A DNA stretch of 64,000 nt from Sinomonas atrocyanea (GTDB lineage Bacteria; Actinomycetota; Actinomycetes; Actinomycetales; Micrococcaceae), in NCBI RefSeq assembly GCF_001577305.1, contig NZ_CP014518.1, positions 2,604,001-2,668,000 of the forward strand, given 5' to 3'. Position numbers and translations under genes: made by a program. Below, piece by piece: positions 1-9,120 of the stretch (its first letter is position 1; each line of letters begins with the position of its first letter). Under the pieces are notes generated by a model. The model saw only the letters and a list, made by a program, of their open reading frames with translations, did no database searches and was not told the DNA's origin.

Positions 1-105
1 TGACCGCGAAGGGCCCGCGGATCAGGGCCTGTGCCGCAGGCTCCCTTCCAGTATCGCCTCAGCCGCCCCCGGCCGTCCACGGCCCTCGCCGCCGGCGGCG
101 CGGCC

Positions 106-122
106 GGTCCGCCGCGCGGACC
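106..122. other. short GC hairpin in the gene-free left edge
   Basis: The first 150 bases hold no gene I can support. A 7-bp perfect stem (GGTCCGC, 3-base loop, GCGGACC) lies about 30 bases beyond the stop of the membrane-anchored protein that ends at 151. There is no T-run on either side, so calling it a transcription terminator is only a guess. Confidence 0.25.
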
Positions 123-150
123 GTCGAGAACGCGGCGGGGCCGCTGGGGC

Positions 151-597
151 CTACGTCCGCTCGGGGCCGGGCGCGTCCCCGGAGCCGTCCTCCTCGCCGT
201 CGCCGAGCTCCTCGTCGAGGCCGGCCTCCTCGGCCTCCGCGATGGGGTCGATCCACACGGCATCGAGCAGCTGCAGCTCCTCGTCGCTGGCAATGAGGTC
301 GCTCTTGGCGAGGCTGGCCAGGACCATGGTGCCCATGGCCGCGAGCTGGGGGTCCTGGGATGTCGAGGCCTCGAGGGCCCACTCGGTCCGCCGCCAGAAC
401 TCCGCGCGGCGGTCCGAGTAGGAGCGCTGGCGGATGGTCCCGAGTCCGACGATGGCCGCAACCAGCGCGGCGGCGAGCGTGCCCACGGGCGCGAGAGCGG
501 CGACGAGCTCCCACCACTGCGGGGCGGCGGCGAGGTCCGCGGCGGGGACGAGCACCGGCAGGCCGGCCGAGAGCGGGGTCGTCATGAGGGTCGTCAT
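151..597 (-). CDS. small membrane-anchored protein of unknown function
   Basis: Unrecognised 148-residue protein. It has one clear hydrophobic helix at about residues 33-55 (from ELVAALAP to GLGTI), followed by a charged cytosolic-type helix (RQRSYSDRRAEFWRRTEWAL) and a strongly acidic C-terminal tail rich in Glu and Asp. The ATG overlaps the TGA of rsmD by the classic ATGA arrangement, so the two are very probably translationally coupled, and I chose this start for that reason even though the open frame extends further upstream. The layout of one TM plus an FWRR.EWAL segment resembles uncharacterised actinobacterial membrane proteins. No enzymatic motif is visible. Confidence 0.7.
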   Translation of the reverse strand: MTTLMTTPLSAGLPVLVPAADLAAAPQWWELVAALAPVGTLAAALVAAIVGLGTIRQRSYSDRRAEFWRRTEWALEASTSQDPQLAAMGTMVLASLAKSDLIASDEELQLLDAVWIDPIAEAEEAGLDEELGDGEEDGSGDAPGPERT

Positions 598-1211
598 GGC
601 GCCACGGTCTCCGCGGAGCCGGACGGCGCGGGCGCGGCGTCCGGATCCGCGGGCTCCGCGAACCAGAGGCGCGTCTCCCCGTACTTGCGCTCGCCGAAGT
701 GCTGCAGGCCCTGGGGCCAGCCCGGCTCGGGCGAGCGGGCCGAGCGTTCGACGACGATGAGGGCGTCCTCGGCCACGTGGGGCGCGAGCGCCTCGAGGAC
801 ACGGGAGAGCTGGTCCTCCCCGAGCGGATACGGGGGATCCATGAACACGAGGTCCCAGTGCCGGCCGGCCCCGGTCGTGTCCAGGAACGATCCCACCTTG
901 CCCCGGTGCACGGTGACGGCACGGCGGCCCACGGCGTCGTTGACGAGCCGGGCGTTGCGCTGGCACACGCCCACCGCCTTCGCGTCCGCTTCGACGAGCT
1001 CAGCGGTGGAGGCCCCTCGGCTCACGGCCTCCACTCCGAGGGCGCCGGAGCCCGCATAGAGGTCGAGGACCCGGGCCCGCGCGAGGACGCCCAGCGCGTC
1101 GAGGCGCGAGAAGAGGGCCTCCTTGACGCGGTCCGTGGTGGGCCGCGTCGCCGATCCGGGCACCGAGGCCAGGGGGGTGCCGCCGATGATGCCCGCGATG
1201 ATCCTGCTCAT
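594..1211 (-). CDS. rsmD: 16S rRNA (guanine(966)-N(2))-methyltransferase RsmD
   Basis: This enzyme methylates N2 of G966 in 16S rRNA using S-adenosylmethionine. The 205-residue product has the expected Rossmann-type SAM site (DLYAGSGALGVEA, about residues 50-62), the acidic ribose-binding residue after it (LVEADAKA), and the catalytic NPPY-type motif as MDPPYPLG near residue 125. The N-terminus MSRIIAGIIGG, followed by a region ending in RPTTDRVKEALF, is typical of the family. It lies 18 bp downstream of recG on the same strand, the usual actinobacterial recG-rsmD order, and overlaps the next gene by 4 bp. Confidence 0.96.
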   Translation of the reverse strand: MSRIIAGIIGGTPLASVPGSATRPTTDRVKEALFSRLDALGVLARARVLDLYAGSGALGVEAVSRGASTAELVEADAKAVGVCQRNARLVNDAVGRRAVTVHRGKVGSFLDTTGAGRHWDLVFMDPPYPLGEDQLSRVLEALAPHVAEDALIVVERSARSPEPGWPQGLQHFGERKYGETRLWFAEPADPDAAPAPSGSAETVAP

Positions 1212-1229
1212 CGGGCGGCCCGAGTCGTC

Positions 1230-3455
1230 TCAGCCACGCTCGAGGAACACCTCCTTCTCCGGTTCCAGGTATGCGTCGATCGCCGTCTTCAGCGCGGGGT
1301 GCGCTTCGAGGCCCGGGTCCTCGGCCACGATGCCGAGGGCGTCGGCGCGGGCGCGCTCGATGACGTCGGCGTCCCGCAGGACGCGCAGGAGCCGCAGGGT
1401 CGAGCGCCTCCCGGACTGGGACGCGCCGAGGATGTCGCCCTCCCGCCGGTGCTCGAGGTCCTTCTGGGCCAGGACGAACCCGTCGGTGCTCGCGGCCACG
1501 GCGTCGAGGCGTTCCCTGCTCGGGTGCCCGGGTTCGAGCGAGGTGACGAGCAGGCACGTGCCCGCGTGGCCGCCGCGGCCCACGCGCCCCCGCAGCTGGT
1601 GCAGCTGGGCGATGCCGAAGCGGTCCGCGTCGAGGATCACCATGAGGGTCGCGTTCGGGACGTCGACTCCGACCTCGATGACGGTGGTCGCGACGAGCAG
1701 GTCCGTGGTCCCCGCGGCGAAGCCCTCCATCGCCGAGGCCTTCTGGGCGCCGTCGAGCCGGCCATGGAGGGCCGCGATCCGGGTGCCCGCGAGGGCGCTC
1801 TCGCCGGCCAGCTGCTCCAGGGTGGCCGCGACCGAGGCGGCGGGGCTGGGCTCGTCGGACGGACCGAGCGCGGTCCCGCCCCAGCTCGCCTCGTCGAGCG
1901 CCTCGAGGTCGCCCTCGTCGTCGCCCGACTCTCCGATGGTCGGGCAGACGATGTAGACCTGGCGTCCGGCGTCGATCTCCTCGCGGGCGCGGGCCCAGAT
2001 GCGCCGCTCCCACGAGGGGTTCTCGGCCAGGCCCACCACGTGGGTCGCGATCGGGGCGCGGCCTGCGGGCAGTTCGCGCAGCATCGAGGTCTCGAGGTCT
2101 CCGAACACGGTCATGGCCACGGTCCGCGGGATGGGCGTCGCGGTCATGACGAGCAGGTGCGGGGTGGCGAGGCTCTTGGCGCGCAGGGCGTCGCGCTGCT
2201 CGACGCCGAAGCGGTGCTGCTCGTCCACCACGACGAGGCCGAGGTCGGCGAACTGCACCTGCTCCGAGAGCAGGGCGTGGGTTCCCACCACGATCCCCGC
2301 CTCCCCGCTCGCCGCCGCGAGGAGGGACCTCTTGCGCTCGGCCCCGCTCTGGCTGCCGGTGAGCAGGACCACCTCGACGCCGTCGGCCGCTCCCAGGATG
2401 CCGTCCCGGGCGAGCGGGCCGAGCGTGCGCCGGATCGACTCGTAGTGCTGGGCGGCGAGGACCTCGGTCGGGGCCAGGAGCGCGGCCTGGCCGCCGTCGT
2501 CGACCACCTGCAGCATGGCGCGGAGGGCCACGACGGTCTTGCCCGAACCGACCTCGCCCTGCAGGAGCCGGTTCATCGGGTGCCCGGCGGCGAGCTCGTG
2601 CGCGAGCACCTCGCCGACCTCCCGCTGGCCCTCGGTGAGGGTGAACGGCAGCCCAGCGTCGAACGCGTCGAGCAGGCCGCCCCGCCGCGCGGGGCTCGGC
2701 CGGGACGGGAGCTGGGCGTGCTGGGCCTTGCGCCGCGCGAGGGCGGTCTGCAGGACGAGGGCCTCCTCGTACTGGAACCGCCGCCGGGCGGCGGCCCACT
2801 CCTCGGCCGTGGCCGGGACGTGGATCATGCGGTAGGCGTCTGCGATGCCGGGCAGGCGGTACTCGGCGCGCAGCCGCTGCGGGATCGGGTCCTCGAGGCC
2901 CTCGAGGTCGACCTGCCCGAGCACCGTCGCGACAGCCTGGGCGATGCGCCAGCTCGGCAGCTTCGCCGTGGCGGGGTACACCGGGATGGGCTTGCCGGCC
3001 AGTTCCTCGGCGCTCGCGCCGTCCTCGGCCTCGGCGTCGAGGAGGACGTAGTCGGGGTTGGTCAGCTGGAGGCGTCCCCGGTAGGAGCCCACGCGGCCGG
3101 AGAACATCGCCACCGTCCCCGGACGCAGCTGCCGCGAGGCCGCGAAGCTGTTGAAGAAGGTCAGGCTGATCGTGTCGAGGGCGCCCTCGGCGCCGTCGGT
3201 CACCACGACGTCGGTGATGGTGCCCTTGCGCGTGGCCATCTTCCTGCTCGTGGCCTTCACCACGCGCGCCAGCAGGGTCACGTCCGAGTCGAGCGGCAGC
3301 CCGGCGATGCTGGTCAGCTCCCCGCGTTCGGCGTACCGCCGTGGGAAGTAGTCAAGCAGGTCGCCCGCGGTCACCAGGCCGAGGTGGTCCTTGAGCTTCT
3401 TCGCGGAGGCGCCTCCCACGAGCCGGGTGAGGTCCCGATCGCGTTCAGTGGCCAC
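1230..3455 (-). CDS. recG: ATP-dependent DNA helicase RecG
   Basis: RecG is a monomeric superfamily 2 helicase that regresses stalled replication forks and processes Holliday junctions. The 741-residue protein contains the N-terminal wedge/OB region (residues about 60-160), Walker A GEVGSGKTVVAL, motif II as VVDEQHRFGVEQR, motif III TATPIPRT and motif VI QLRGRVGRGG, then a C-terminal RecG domain. The open frame runs 126 bases further upstream, but conserved sequence begins at the GTG giving VATERDRDLTRLVGG. That start overlaps the end of the DAK2 gene by 11 bp, which suggests coupled translation. Confidence 0.96.
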   Translation of the reverse strand: MATERDRDLTRLVGGASAKKLKDHLGLVTAGDLLDYFPRRYAERGELTSIAGLPLDSDVTLLARVVKATSRKMATRKGTITDVVVTDGAEGALDTISLTFFNSFAASRQLRPGTVAMFSGRVGSYRGRLQLTNPDYVLLDAEAEDGASAEELAGKPIPVYPATAKLPSWRIAQAVATVLGQVDLEGLEDPIPQRLRAEYRLPGIADAYRMIHVPATAEEWAAARRRFQYEEALVLQTALARRKAQHAQLPSRPSPARRGGLLDAFDAGLPFTLTEGQREVGEVLAHELAAGHPMNRLLQGEVGSGKTVVALRAMLQVVDDGGQAALLAPTEVLAAQHYESIRRTLGPLARDGILGAADGVEVVLLTGSQSGAERKRSLLAAASGEAGIVVGTHALLSEQVQFADLGLVVVDEQHRFGVEQRDALRAKSLATPHLLVMTATPIPRTVAMTVFGDLETSMLRELPAGRAPIATHVVGLAENPSWERRIWARAREEIDAGRQVYIVCPTIGESGDDEGDLEALDEASWGGTALGPSDEPSPAASVAATLEQLAGESALAGTRIAALHGRLDGAQKASAMEGFAAGTTDLLVATTVIEVGVDVPNATLMVILDADRFGIAQLHQLRGRVGRGGHAGTCLLVTSLEPGHPSRERLDAVAASTDGFVLAQKDLEHRREGDILGASQSGRRSTLRLLRVLRDADVIERARADALGIVAEDPGLEAHPALKTAIDAYLEPEKEVFLERG

Positions 3456-4470
3456 GCCGGCTGCCCTCGGTGATCTGCCCGGCGGAGTCCTCCGTGCTGG
3501 TGCCCGGGCCCTGCGAGCGCAGCTCGGTGAACGCGACGCGCTCCGGTTCGCCGATCTGCCGGATGAGGCTGACGGCGGCATCCGGGTCCACGACGTGGAC
3601 GTGCACGCGCCAGCGGCACAGGCCCGCCTCGTCGTCGAACGCGCCGACCGGGCTCATGATGACCGACTCGCCGATCTCGTCGAGCCGCTGGCGCAGCACC
3701 GCGGCGTCGAGCGGGCTGAGCTGGATCGTGCACATGATCTCGACGCCGAGCGCCTCGGGCTGGGCAGCGTGGATGTGGGGGTCCTGGACCCTGAAGCCGT
3801 GGAGCGTCTCGAGGGTGTCCTCCGGGATGCCCTCGCCGAGGACCGTGGTGCGCAGCGCGGCGAGGACGAGGAGCAGGCCCACGCCGCCGGCGTCGACCAC
3901 GCGCGCGCTCGTCAGGACGCCCAGCTGGGCCTCGGTCTCGACGACGGCGCCGAGGGCGGCCTCGACCGCGCCGTCCAGCGCCGCCGCGAGCGCGAGGTTG
4001 CTGTCCTCGTGGGCCTCGGCGCTGACGGCCGCGGCAGCGCCCTCGGCGGCGGCCTCGAGGACGCTGAGCATCGTTCCGCCCACGGGCTCGCTGAGCGCGG
4101 ACCATGCGCGGATCTGGGCACGGTGGAGGGCGCGGGCCAGCAGCGGGGCGCTGAGCCTCGTGTGGCCGGCCAGCGACGCCGCGAAGGCGTCGAGGAAGAC
4201 GGCGAAGAGGGTGCCGGAGTTGCCCCAGGCCTCCTCCATGGCGGCCTGGCCGGCGGCGCCGAGGAGCAGACCGAGATCGGTGCCCTCGGTCGAGGCCGCG
4301 GCAGTGGAGGCCGCACGGACGGTGTGGTACAGGTTCGTGCCGGTGTCGCCGTCGGCCACGGGGAAGATGTTGATCGCGTTGAGCCGGTCGCTGTGGTTGG
4401 CGAGCGCGGTCTCCGCGTCGGCGAGCCACCGCCGCATCGCAGCGGCGTTCGAGGCGATCTTAGCGTGCAA
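3445..4470 (-). CDS. DAK2/DhaL-domain protein, FakA-like kinase family
   Basis: This is a DhaL-type nucleotide-binding protein related to the ATP-binding subunit of dihydroxyacetone kinase and to fatty acid kinase FakA. The Mg-ATP site is visible as NAINIFPVADGDTGTN. At about 341 residues it is shorter than full FakA proteins of about 550 residues, and its C-terminal half ends in VIMSPVGAFDDEAG and VHVVDPDAAV-type sequence. It sits between thiL and recG, a common actinobacterial arrangement. Start choice: a TTG at 4470 preceded by GGATGGGA gives an 11-bp overlap with thiL; an ATG at 4521 and an internal ATG at 4437 are alternatives. The substrate is unknown. Confidence 0.85.
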   Translation of the reverse strand: MHAKIASNAAAMRRWLADAETALANHSDRLNAINIFPVADGDTGTNLYHTVRAASTAAASTEGTDLGLLLGAAGQAAMEEAWGNSGTLFAVFLDAFAASLAGHTRLSAPLLARALHRAQIRAWSALSEPVGGTMLSVLEAAAEGAAAAVSAEAHEDSNLALAAALDGAVEAALGAVVETEAQLGVLTSARVVDAGGVGLLLVLAALRTTVLGEGIPEDTLETLHGFRVQDPHIHAAQPEALGVEIMCTIQLSPLDAAVLRQRLDEIGESVIMSPVGAFDDEAGLCRWRVHVHVVDPDAAVSLIRQIGEPERVAFTELRSQGPGTSTEDSAGQITEGSRRGH

Positions 4471-5479
4471 AGTGGTCCCATCCGCTCGGTTCCGCGGGGC
4501 GCCCGCCGATGGCCACCCCACCCGGCCCGCCGGCCGGAGGCACCACCGAGCCTATCGCAGTGAATCCTTCAGGCAGGTGTGAAGAGGGCGGGAACGCCGC
4601 GAGCAGGCCGTGGTCCTCTCCCCCGCCCAGCACCCACCGCAGGGGCTCCGCTCCCACGGCCGCGGCCGGGCCGGCCAGGAGCGCCGCGTGGGCCGCGAGC
4701 ACGGCCGGGTCGAGGTCGAGCACGACGCCGCTCGCCCGTCCCAGGCGGTCCCCATCCTTGAGCAGGCCGTCGGAGAGGTCCATGAGCGCGGTGGCGCCGG
4801 CGCGTGCGGCGGCGGGGCCTGCGGCAAGCGGCGGCCGCGGGCGGCAGAAGGCGCGGATGACGCCGCGGGCCTCCTCGCCGAGGCCGGCGTACCGCGGCCC
4901 GTGCTCGAGCAGGGCGAGCCCGGCGGCCGCTGTGCCGAGCTTCCCGGCGACGGCCACGACATCCCCGGGCCGGGCGCCGGAGCGCAGCACGGGGGCGCGC
5001 CCCTCGAGGCTTCCGAGGACTGTGACGGTCACCGAGAGCTCGCCGCCGAGGCCGAGGTCGCCGCCGGCGACGGTGCAGCCAGGGGCTCCGAGCCCCACGA
5101 TGGCCTCGACGAGCCCGTCGGCGAGGCCCTCGACCCAGGCCACCTCGGTCTCCGCCGGCAGGGTCAGGCTCACCACCATGCCGGTCGCGACCGCGCCCAT
5201 GGCATTGATGTCGCTGAGGTTCTGGGCCGCGGCCTTCCAGCCCACGTCCGCGCCCGCGGTCCGGTACCCGTTGGGCCAGGTGAGCCGGAAGTCCTGTCCC
5301 TCGGTCTGCGTGTCCGTGCTGACCACCACCCGGCCGTCCGGGGCCGCGAGCACGGCGGCGTCGTCCCCCGGGCCGAGGATCGGCGATCCGAGGACCGCCA
5401 GCCGGGGGAAGATCCGCTCGAGCAGCTCCCGCTCGCTCACCTCGTTCACGCGCGCCGCCAGGCGCTGGGAATCGGTCAC
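4460..5479 (-). CDS. thiL: thiamine-monophosphate kinase
   Basis: ThiL phosphorylates thiamine monophosphate to the active cofactor thiamine diphosphate with ATP. The 339-residue protein shows the AIR-synthase-like fold motifs: GPGDDAAVL near residue 37, VVSTDTQTEGQDF, the glycine-rich TVAGGDLGLGG segment, and MDLSDGLLKDGDRL in the second half, which carries Mg-ATP ligands. The GTG start has no clear Shine-Dalgarno sequence. Instead TAGGCT lies exactly 6 bp upstream, so the transcript is probably leaderless. It is the first gene of the thiL-DAK2-recG-rsmD run and diverges from the DUF3515 lipoprotein gene. Confidence 0.95.
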   Translation of the reverse strand: MTDSQRLAARVNEVSERELLERIFPRLAVLGSPILGPGDDAAVLAAPDGRVVVSTDTQTEGQDFRLTWPNGYRTAGADVGWKAAAQNLSDINAMGAVATGMVVSLTLPAETEVAWVEGLADGLVEAIVGLGAPGCTVAGGDLGLGGELSVTVTVLGSLEGRAPVLRSGARPGDVVAVAGKLGTAAAGLALLEHGPRYAGLGEEARGVIRAFCRPRPPLAAGPAAARAGATALMDLSDGLLKDGDRLGRASGVVLDLDPAVLAAHAALLAGPAAAVGAEPLRWVLGGGEDHGLLAAFPPSSHLPEGFTAIGSVVPPAGGPGGVAIGGRPAEPSGWDHFAR

Positions 5480-5485
5480 GGACCC

Positions 5486-5491
5486 AGCCTA
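5486..5491 (-). promoter_or_regulatory. -10 element for a probable leaderless thiL transcript
   Basis: TAGGCT reads on the minus strand with a 6-bp gap to the GTG at 5479, so transcription would begin at or next to the start codon. No ribosome binding site is present in the gap. Confidence 0.5.
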
Positions 5492-5548
5492 TCGGCGCGG
5501 GCGGCGGTAGTCTGGAGGAACCCCCTAGCCCCGCCCGGATGGAGAAGC

Positions 5549-6145
5549 ATGTCCGCACGAAGCCACGCCCGCGCAGCCCGGTACGGCATCCCGGCGGCGC
5601 TCGTCGGCCTCGTCGCCGCGCTGGCCGGGTGCTCCGCCCCGGTCTCCGTGCAGCCGGCCGCGGACGCGGCCAACCCTGCGTGCGCCCCGCTCATGCTGGC
5701 CCTCCCGGACACGATCGGCGATGCCCAGCTGCGCACCACGACGAGCCAGGCGACAGCGGCGTGGGGCGACCCGGCCGCCGTCGTGCTCCGCTGCGGCGTG
5801 CCCTCGCCGGGTCCCACGACGGACCGGTGCGTGAGCGTCAACGGCGTCGACTGGGTGATCAGGCAGGACTCCCCCGCGACGCCGGGCGCGTCCTCGCCGG
5901 GAGCGTCCTCGCCGGGCGCGTCCTCGCCCGGCGCGGCGGCGGGCGGCGCGGCCGGGGCCGGCGACGGTGGCACCTACACGCTCACCACGTTCGGCCGGGA
6001 GCCGGCCACGGAACTGCTGCTGGATGCGAGCCGGGCGAGCTCCGCGACCGTCCTGGCGAGCCTGTCCCCTGCCGTGGCGAAGATCCCGGCCACCCGCCAC
6101 TGCGTGGGCCAGGAGGACCTGGCCACGCTGCCGGCGAAGGGCTGA
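5549..6145 (+). CDS. DUF3515-type lipoprotein
   Basis: Secreted lipoprotein of 198 residues. The N-terminal signal (hydrophobic PAALVGLVAALAGC) ends in a good lipobox LAGC, placing the mature protein on the outer face of the membrane. The mature part has paired cysteines (NPACAPL, LRCGVPSPG, DRCVSVNGVDW, RHCVGQ) and the VLRCGV plus VNGVDWVI signature I associate with DUF3515. A low-complexity insert with three GASSP units occurs near residues 112-125. The ATG at 5549 has GGAGA just upstream. It faces ddl and diverges from thiL, a context conserved in this group. Function is unknown. Confidence 0.88.
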   Translation: MSARSHARAARYGIPAALVGLVAALAGCSAPVSVQPAADAANPACAPLMLALPDTIGDAQLRTTTSQATAAWGDPAAVVLRCGVPSPGPTTDRCVSVNGVDWVIRQDSPATPGASSPGASSPGASSPGAAAGGAAGAGDGGTYTLTTFGREPATELLLDASRASSATVLASLSPAVAKIPATRHCVGQEDLATLPAKG

Positions 6146-6167
6146 GCCGCGCCCGCTGGCCCGGCCG

Positions 6168-7286
6168 CTACCGCAGGCCGGTGGGACGGTCGAGGGCGAG
6201 CTGGATGAGCTCGTCGATCAGCTCCCGGTAGCCCAGCCCCGTCGCCGCCCACATCGCCGGGTACATGCTGATCGGGGTGAACCCGGGCATGGTGTTGATC
6301 TCGTTGATGACGAACTCGCCCTCGGGCGTGTAGAAGAAGTCCACGCGGCTGAGGCCCTCGGCGGAGACGGCGTCGAACGCGGTCGCGGCGAGCTCGCGGA
6401 CCTTCTCGATCGCCTCCGGCGGCAGGTCCGCCGGACATGAGAGCGAGGCCGCGTCGTTCTCGACGTACTTCGCCGCGAAGTCATAGAAGGTGTGCGCACC
6501 GCCCTGGACCACGATCTCGCCCGGCAGGGACGTCCGGGGCGCATCGCAGCCGCGGCCCTCGAGCACGCCGCACTCGATCTCCCGGCCCGCGATCGCGGCC
6601 TCGATGACGAGGCGGAGGTCGTGCCGGCGCGCCTCGGCGATCGCGGCGTCGAGGTCCTCCGGGCGGTCCACCTTGGAGATGCCCACCGACGAGCCAGCGC
6701 GGCAGGGCTTGACGAACACGGGGTAGCCGAGGCGGTCGACGGCGTCGCGCACCTCCTGCGGGTCGCGGCGCCACTGCTTGTCGGTCACCGTCGTGTACGG
6801 GCCGACGGCGAGGCCGGCCGCCTCGAAGGCGACCTTCATGAAGTGCTTGTCCATCCCCACGGCGGAGGCGAGGACGCCGGCGCCCACGTACCGCACGTCG
6901 GCGAGCTCGAGGAGGCCCTGGATCGTGCCGTCCTCGCCGAAGGCGCCGTGCAGGAGCGGGAAGACGACGTCGACGTCGCCGAGCTCGCGGGGCACCTGGT
7001 TGGGCTCGGCGACGATGAGGCGCGCGGAGCCATCGGCCTCGGCGAGCCGGACCGTGGCCGCGCTGGCCTCCACCTCCGGCGGCTGCCCCGCATTGAGCGC
7101 CCACTGGTGCCAGTCGCCCTGGGAAAGGACCCACTGCCCCGCCCGGGTGATGCCGACCGGCACCACCTCGTACTTGTCCGTGTCGATCGCACCCATGACG
7201 CCCGCCGCGGTCACGCAGCTCACGGCGTGCTCGCTCGAGCGGCCGCCGAAGAGGAGGGCAACGCGGGTCTTCCTGGTCTCTGTCAC
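6168..7286 (-). CDS. ddl: D-alanine--D-alanine ligase
   Basis: Ddl joins two D-alanines with ATP to make the dipeptide used in the peptidoglycan stem. The 372-residue protein has LLFGGRSSEHAVSC at the N-terminus, FPLLHGAFGEDGTIQGLLE in the first domain, the ATP-grasp region (YPVFVKPCRAGSSVGI) and the C-terminal metal-binding signature EFVINEINTMPGFTPISMYP. I chose the GTG at 7286, only 2 bp after the gpsA stop; the open frame upstream is the gpsA region in another frame. It is the last gene of the murA-plsC-gpsA-ddl unit, so cell wall and lipid precursor genes are grouped. Confidence 0.96.
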   Translation of the reverse strand: MTETRKTRVALLFGGRSSEHAVSCVTAAGVMGAIDTDKYEVVPVGITRAGQWVLSQGDWHQWALNAGQPPEVEASAATVRLAEADGSARLIVAEPNQVPRELGDVDVVFPLLHGAFGEDGTIQGLLELADVRYVGAGVLASAVGMDKHFMKVAFEAAGLAVGPYTTVTDKQWRRDPQEVRDAVDRLGYPVFVKPCRAGSSVGISKVDRPEDLDAAIAEARRHDLRLVIEAAIAGREIECGVLEGRGCDAPRTSLPGEIVVQGGAHTFYDFAAKYVENDAASLSCPADLPPEAIEKVRELAATAFDAVSAEGLSRVDFFYTPEGEFVINEINTMPGFTPISMYPAMWAATGLGYRELIDELIQLALDRPTGLR

Positions 7287-7288
7287 GC

Positions 7289-8335
7289 TTAGTCGCCTTC
7301 TGATTTGAGCTGCCGCGCGAGCAGCAGCGGTTCGAGCTTCCCCACCGGCAGCTCGCCGCGCAGGACGGCCACGACTCCGGCCGTGATGGGCATGTCCACC
7401 CCGAGGCGCTGGGCGAGCTCGAGCACGGCGGGGGCGGACTTGATGCCTTCCGCCACCTGGGTCATGCGGGCGCCGACGGCCTCGGCGTCGAGCCCCTGCC
7501 CCAGCAGCCGCCCGGCGGTGTGGTTCCTGGAGAGCTTGGACGAGCAGGTGGCCACGAGGTCGCCCAGGCCGGCGAGCCCGGACATGGTGGTGAGGTCTGC
7601 GCCGAGCGCCACGGCGAGCCGGGTGGTCTCGGCCAGGCCCCGGGTGATGACGGTGGCCTTCGTGTTGTCGCCCATCTCCTTGCCCTCGCAGATTCCGACG
7701 GCGAGGGCGATCACGTTCTTGACGATGCCGCCAATCTCGACCCCGGTCACGTCCGTGCTCATGTAGGGGCGGAAGTACGGCGCGGTGCAGGCCTCGGCGA
7801 TCCACTGCGCGGTCCCGTGGTCCGTGCACGCCACGACGGCGCCCGTGGGCTGGGAGCGCGCGATCTCCATGGCGAGGTTGGGCCCGGAGAGCACGGCGAT
7901 CTGCTCGGCCGGCAGGGACGTGACCTCGGCGATGACCTCGCTCATCCGCTTGTCGGTGCCGAGCTCGAGCCCCTTCATGAGGGACAGGACGACGGCGCCG
8001 CGCGGCACGTGCGCGCTCCAGGCGGTGAGCTGGGCGCGCAGGGACTGCGCGGGCACGGCGAGGACCACGAGCTGTGCCCCCTCGAGCGCCTCGGCCGGGT
8101 CCAGGGTCGCGGTGATGGCCGCGGGCAGGGCGATGTCCCCGAGGTACCGGGTGTTCCGGTGCCTGGCAACGTCGGCGACCACCTCTGGGCTGCGGCCCCA
8201 CAGCCGGATCGAGCGCCGGCTGCCGTGGTGTTCCGCGGCGTCGCCGAGGACCTTGGCGAAGGTGGTCCCCCAGCTGCCGGCGCCCATGACCGCGATGCGT
8301 TCGAGCGGCTCGCGGCCCTGATGCTCTGCGGCCAC
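7289..8335 (-). CDS. gpsA: NAD(P)-dependent glycerol-3-phosphate dehydrogenase
   Basis: GpsA reduces dihydroxyacetone phosphate to sn-glycerol-3-phosphate, the backbone for phospholipids. The 348-residue product has the dinucleotide-binding motif IAVMGAGSWGTTFAKVL near the N-terminus, the catalytic lysine region IGGIVKNVIALAVGICEG and the helix LSRNHTAGRLLGQG in the C-terminal domain. The GTG at 8335 (VAAEHQGREPLERIAV) begins 2 bp after the plsC stop. Coupling with plsC makes metabolic sense because GpsA supplies the acceptor for acyl transfer. Confidence 0.96.
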   Translation of the reverse strand: MAAEHQGREPLERIAVMGAGSWGTTFAKVLGDAAEHHGSRRSIRLWGRSPEVVADVARHRNTRYLGDIALPAAITATLDPAEALEGAQLVVLAVPAQSLRAQLTAWSAHVPRGAVVLSLMKGLELGTDKRMSEVIAEVTSLPAEQIAVLSGPNLAMEIARSQPTGAVVACTDHGTAQWIAEACTAPYFRPYMSTDVTGVEIGGIVKNVIALAVGICEGKEMGDNTKATVITRGLAETTRLAVALGADLTTMSGLAGLGDLVATCSSKLSRNHTAGRLLGQGLDAEAVGARMTQVAEGIKSAPAVLELAQRLGVDMPITAGVVAVLRGELPVGKLEPLLLARQLKSEGD

Positions 8336-8337
8336 CC

Positions 8338-9120
8338 TCAGGCCCCGCCGCGCTCGACGTCGCGCCCGTGGAGGCTCTGCTGGTGCTGGGCCGGGTCCCA
8401 CCGCTGGGCCGGGGGCTGCTCGCCGCGGAGCTCCGCGAGCAGTCCAGTGATCGCGTCCATGATGCGCTCGGTGGCCTCGAGGAGGGTGGTCTTGTCCAGC
8501 GGTCGCCCGATGAGGTCGGACAGGTCCACCGGATCCCCGACGAGGACCACGGCCTTCTTGCGCGGGAAGGGATAGAGCCGCTTGGCGTAGCGCGGGAACA
8601 GCTCGTGGTCCCCCCAGTGGGCGATCGGGATCACCGGGGCGCCGGTCTTGAGGGCGAGCCGGGCGGCCCCTGTGTGGCCCTTCATGGGCCACAGCGCGGG
8701 ATCGCGGGTGAGGGTGCCCTCGGGGTAGACGATGATCGCCCCGCCCTCGTCGATGACCTCGCGGGCGACCTCGAGGGAGGTGCCCGCCCCGGTGCCCCCG
8801 CGGTCCACGGGGATCTGCTTGGTGCCCCTCATGATCTGGCCTAGCACCGGCGGCTTGAACAGGCCGGCCTTGGCGAGGAAGTGCGGCGGGCGCCCCTGGT
8901 TGTAGAGCATGTGGCCCACGGTGAGCGGATCGATCTCCGTGCAGTGGTTCACGCAGGCGATGAACCCGCCGCGGCCGGGGAGCCCGACGAGCTTCTCGGT
9001 GCCGCGCCACTCCTTGCGCATCAGCAGGTTCAGGAGGGGCCGGACCACGGCGCCGGCGATCGCGAACGCGATGCGCTCGCCAGCACTCTCCCTCAGGGCC
9101 GTCTTCGGGGCGCGGCTCAC
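8338..9120 (-). CDS. plsC: PlsC-like 1-acylglycerol-3-phosphate acyltransferase
   Basis: Membrane-associated acyltransferase that most likely acylates lysophosphatidic acid. The 260-residue protein carries the catalytic NHX4D motif as NHCTEIDP (about residues 56-63), the FLAKAGLFKPP block and the substrate-binding YPEGTLTRDPALWPMK motif. Its GTG start overlaps the murA TGA as GTGA, so the two genes should be translationally coupled. The C-terminal 25 residues (rich in Gln, His and Arg) are not conserved-looking. Substrate specificity cannot be read from the sequence. Confidence 0.92.
   Translation of the reverse strand: MSRAPKTALRESAGERIAFAIAGAVVRPLLNLLMRKEWRGTEKLVGLPGRGGFIACVNHCTEIDPLTVGHMLYNQGRPPHFLAKAGLFKPPVLGQIMRGTKQIPVDRGGTGAGTSLEVAREVIDEGGAIIVYPEGTLTRDPALWPMKGHTGAARLALKTGAPVIPIAHWGDHELFPRYAKRLYPFPRKKAVVLVGDPVDLSDLIGRPLDKTTLLEATERIMDAITGLLAELRGEQPPAQRWDPAQHQQSLHGRDVERGGA

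Noticed and set aside
699..3473. Open frame of 924 codons on the plus strand opposite recG and rsmD
   Set aside because: Product is Arg/Gly/Glu-rich low complexity, antisense to well-conserved genes; an effect of high GC.
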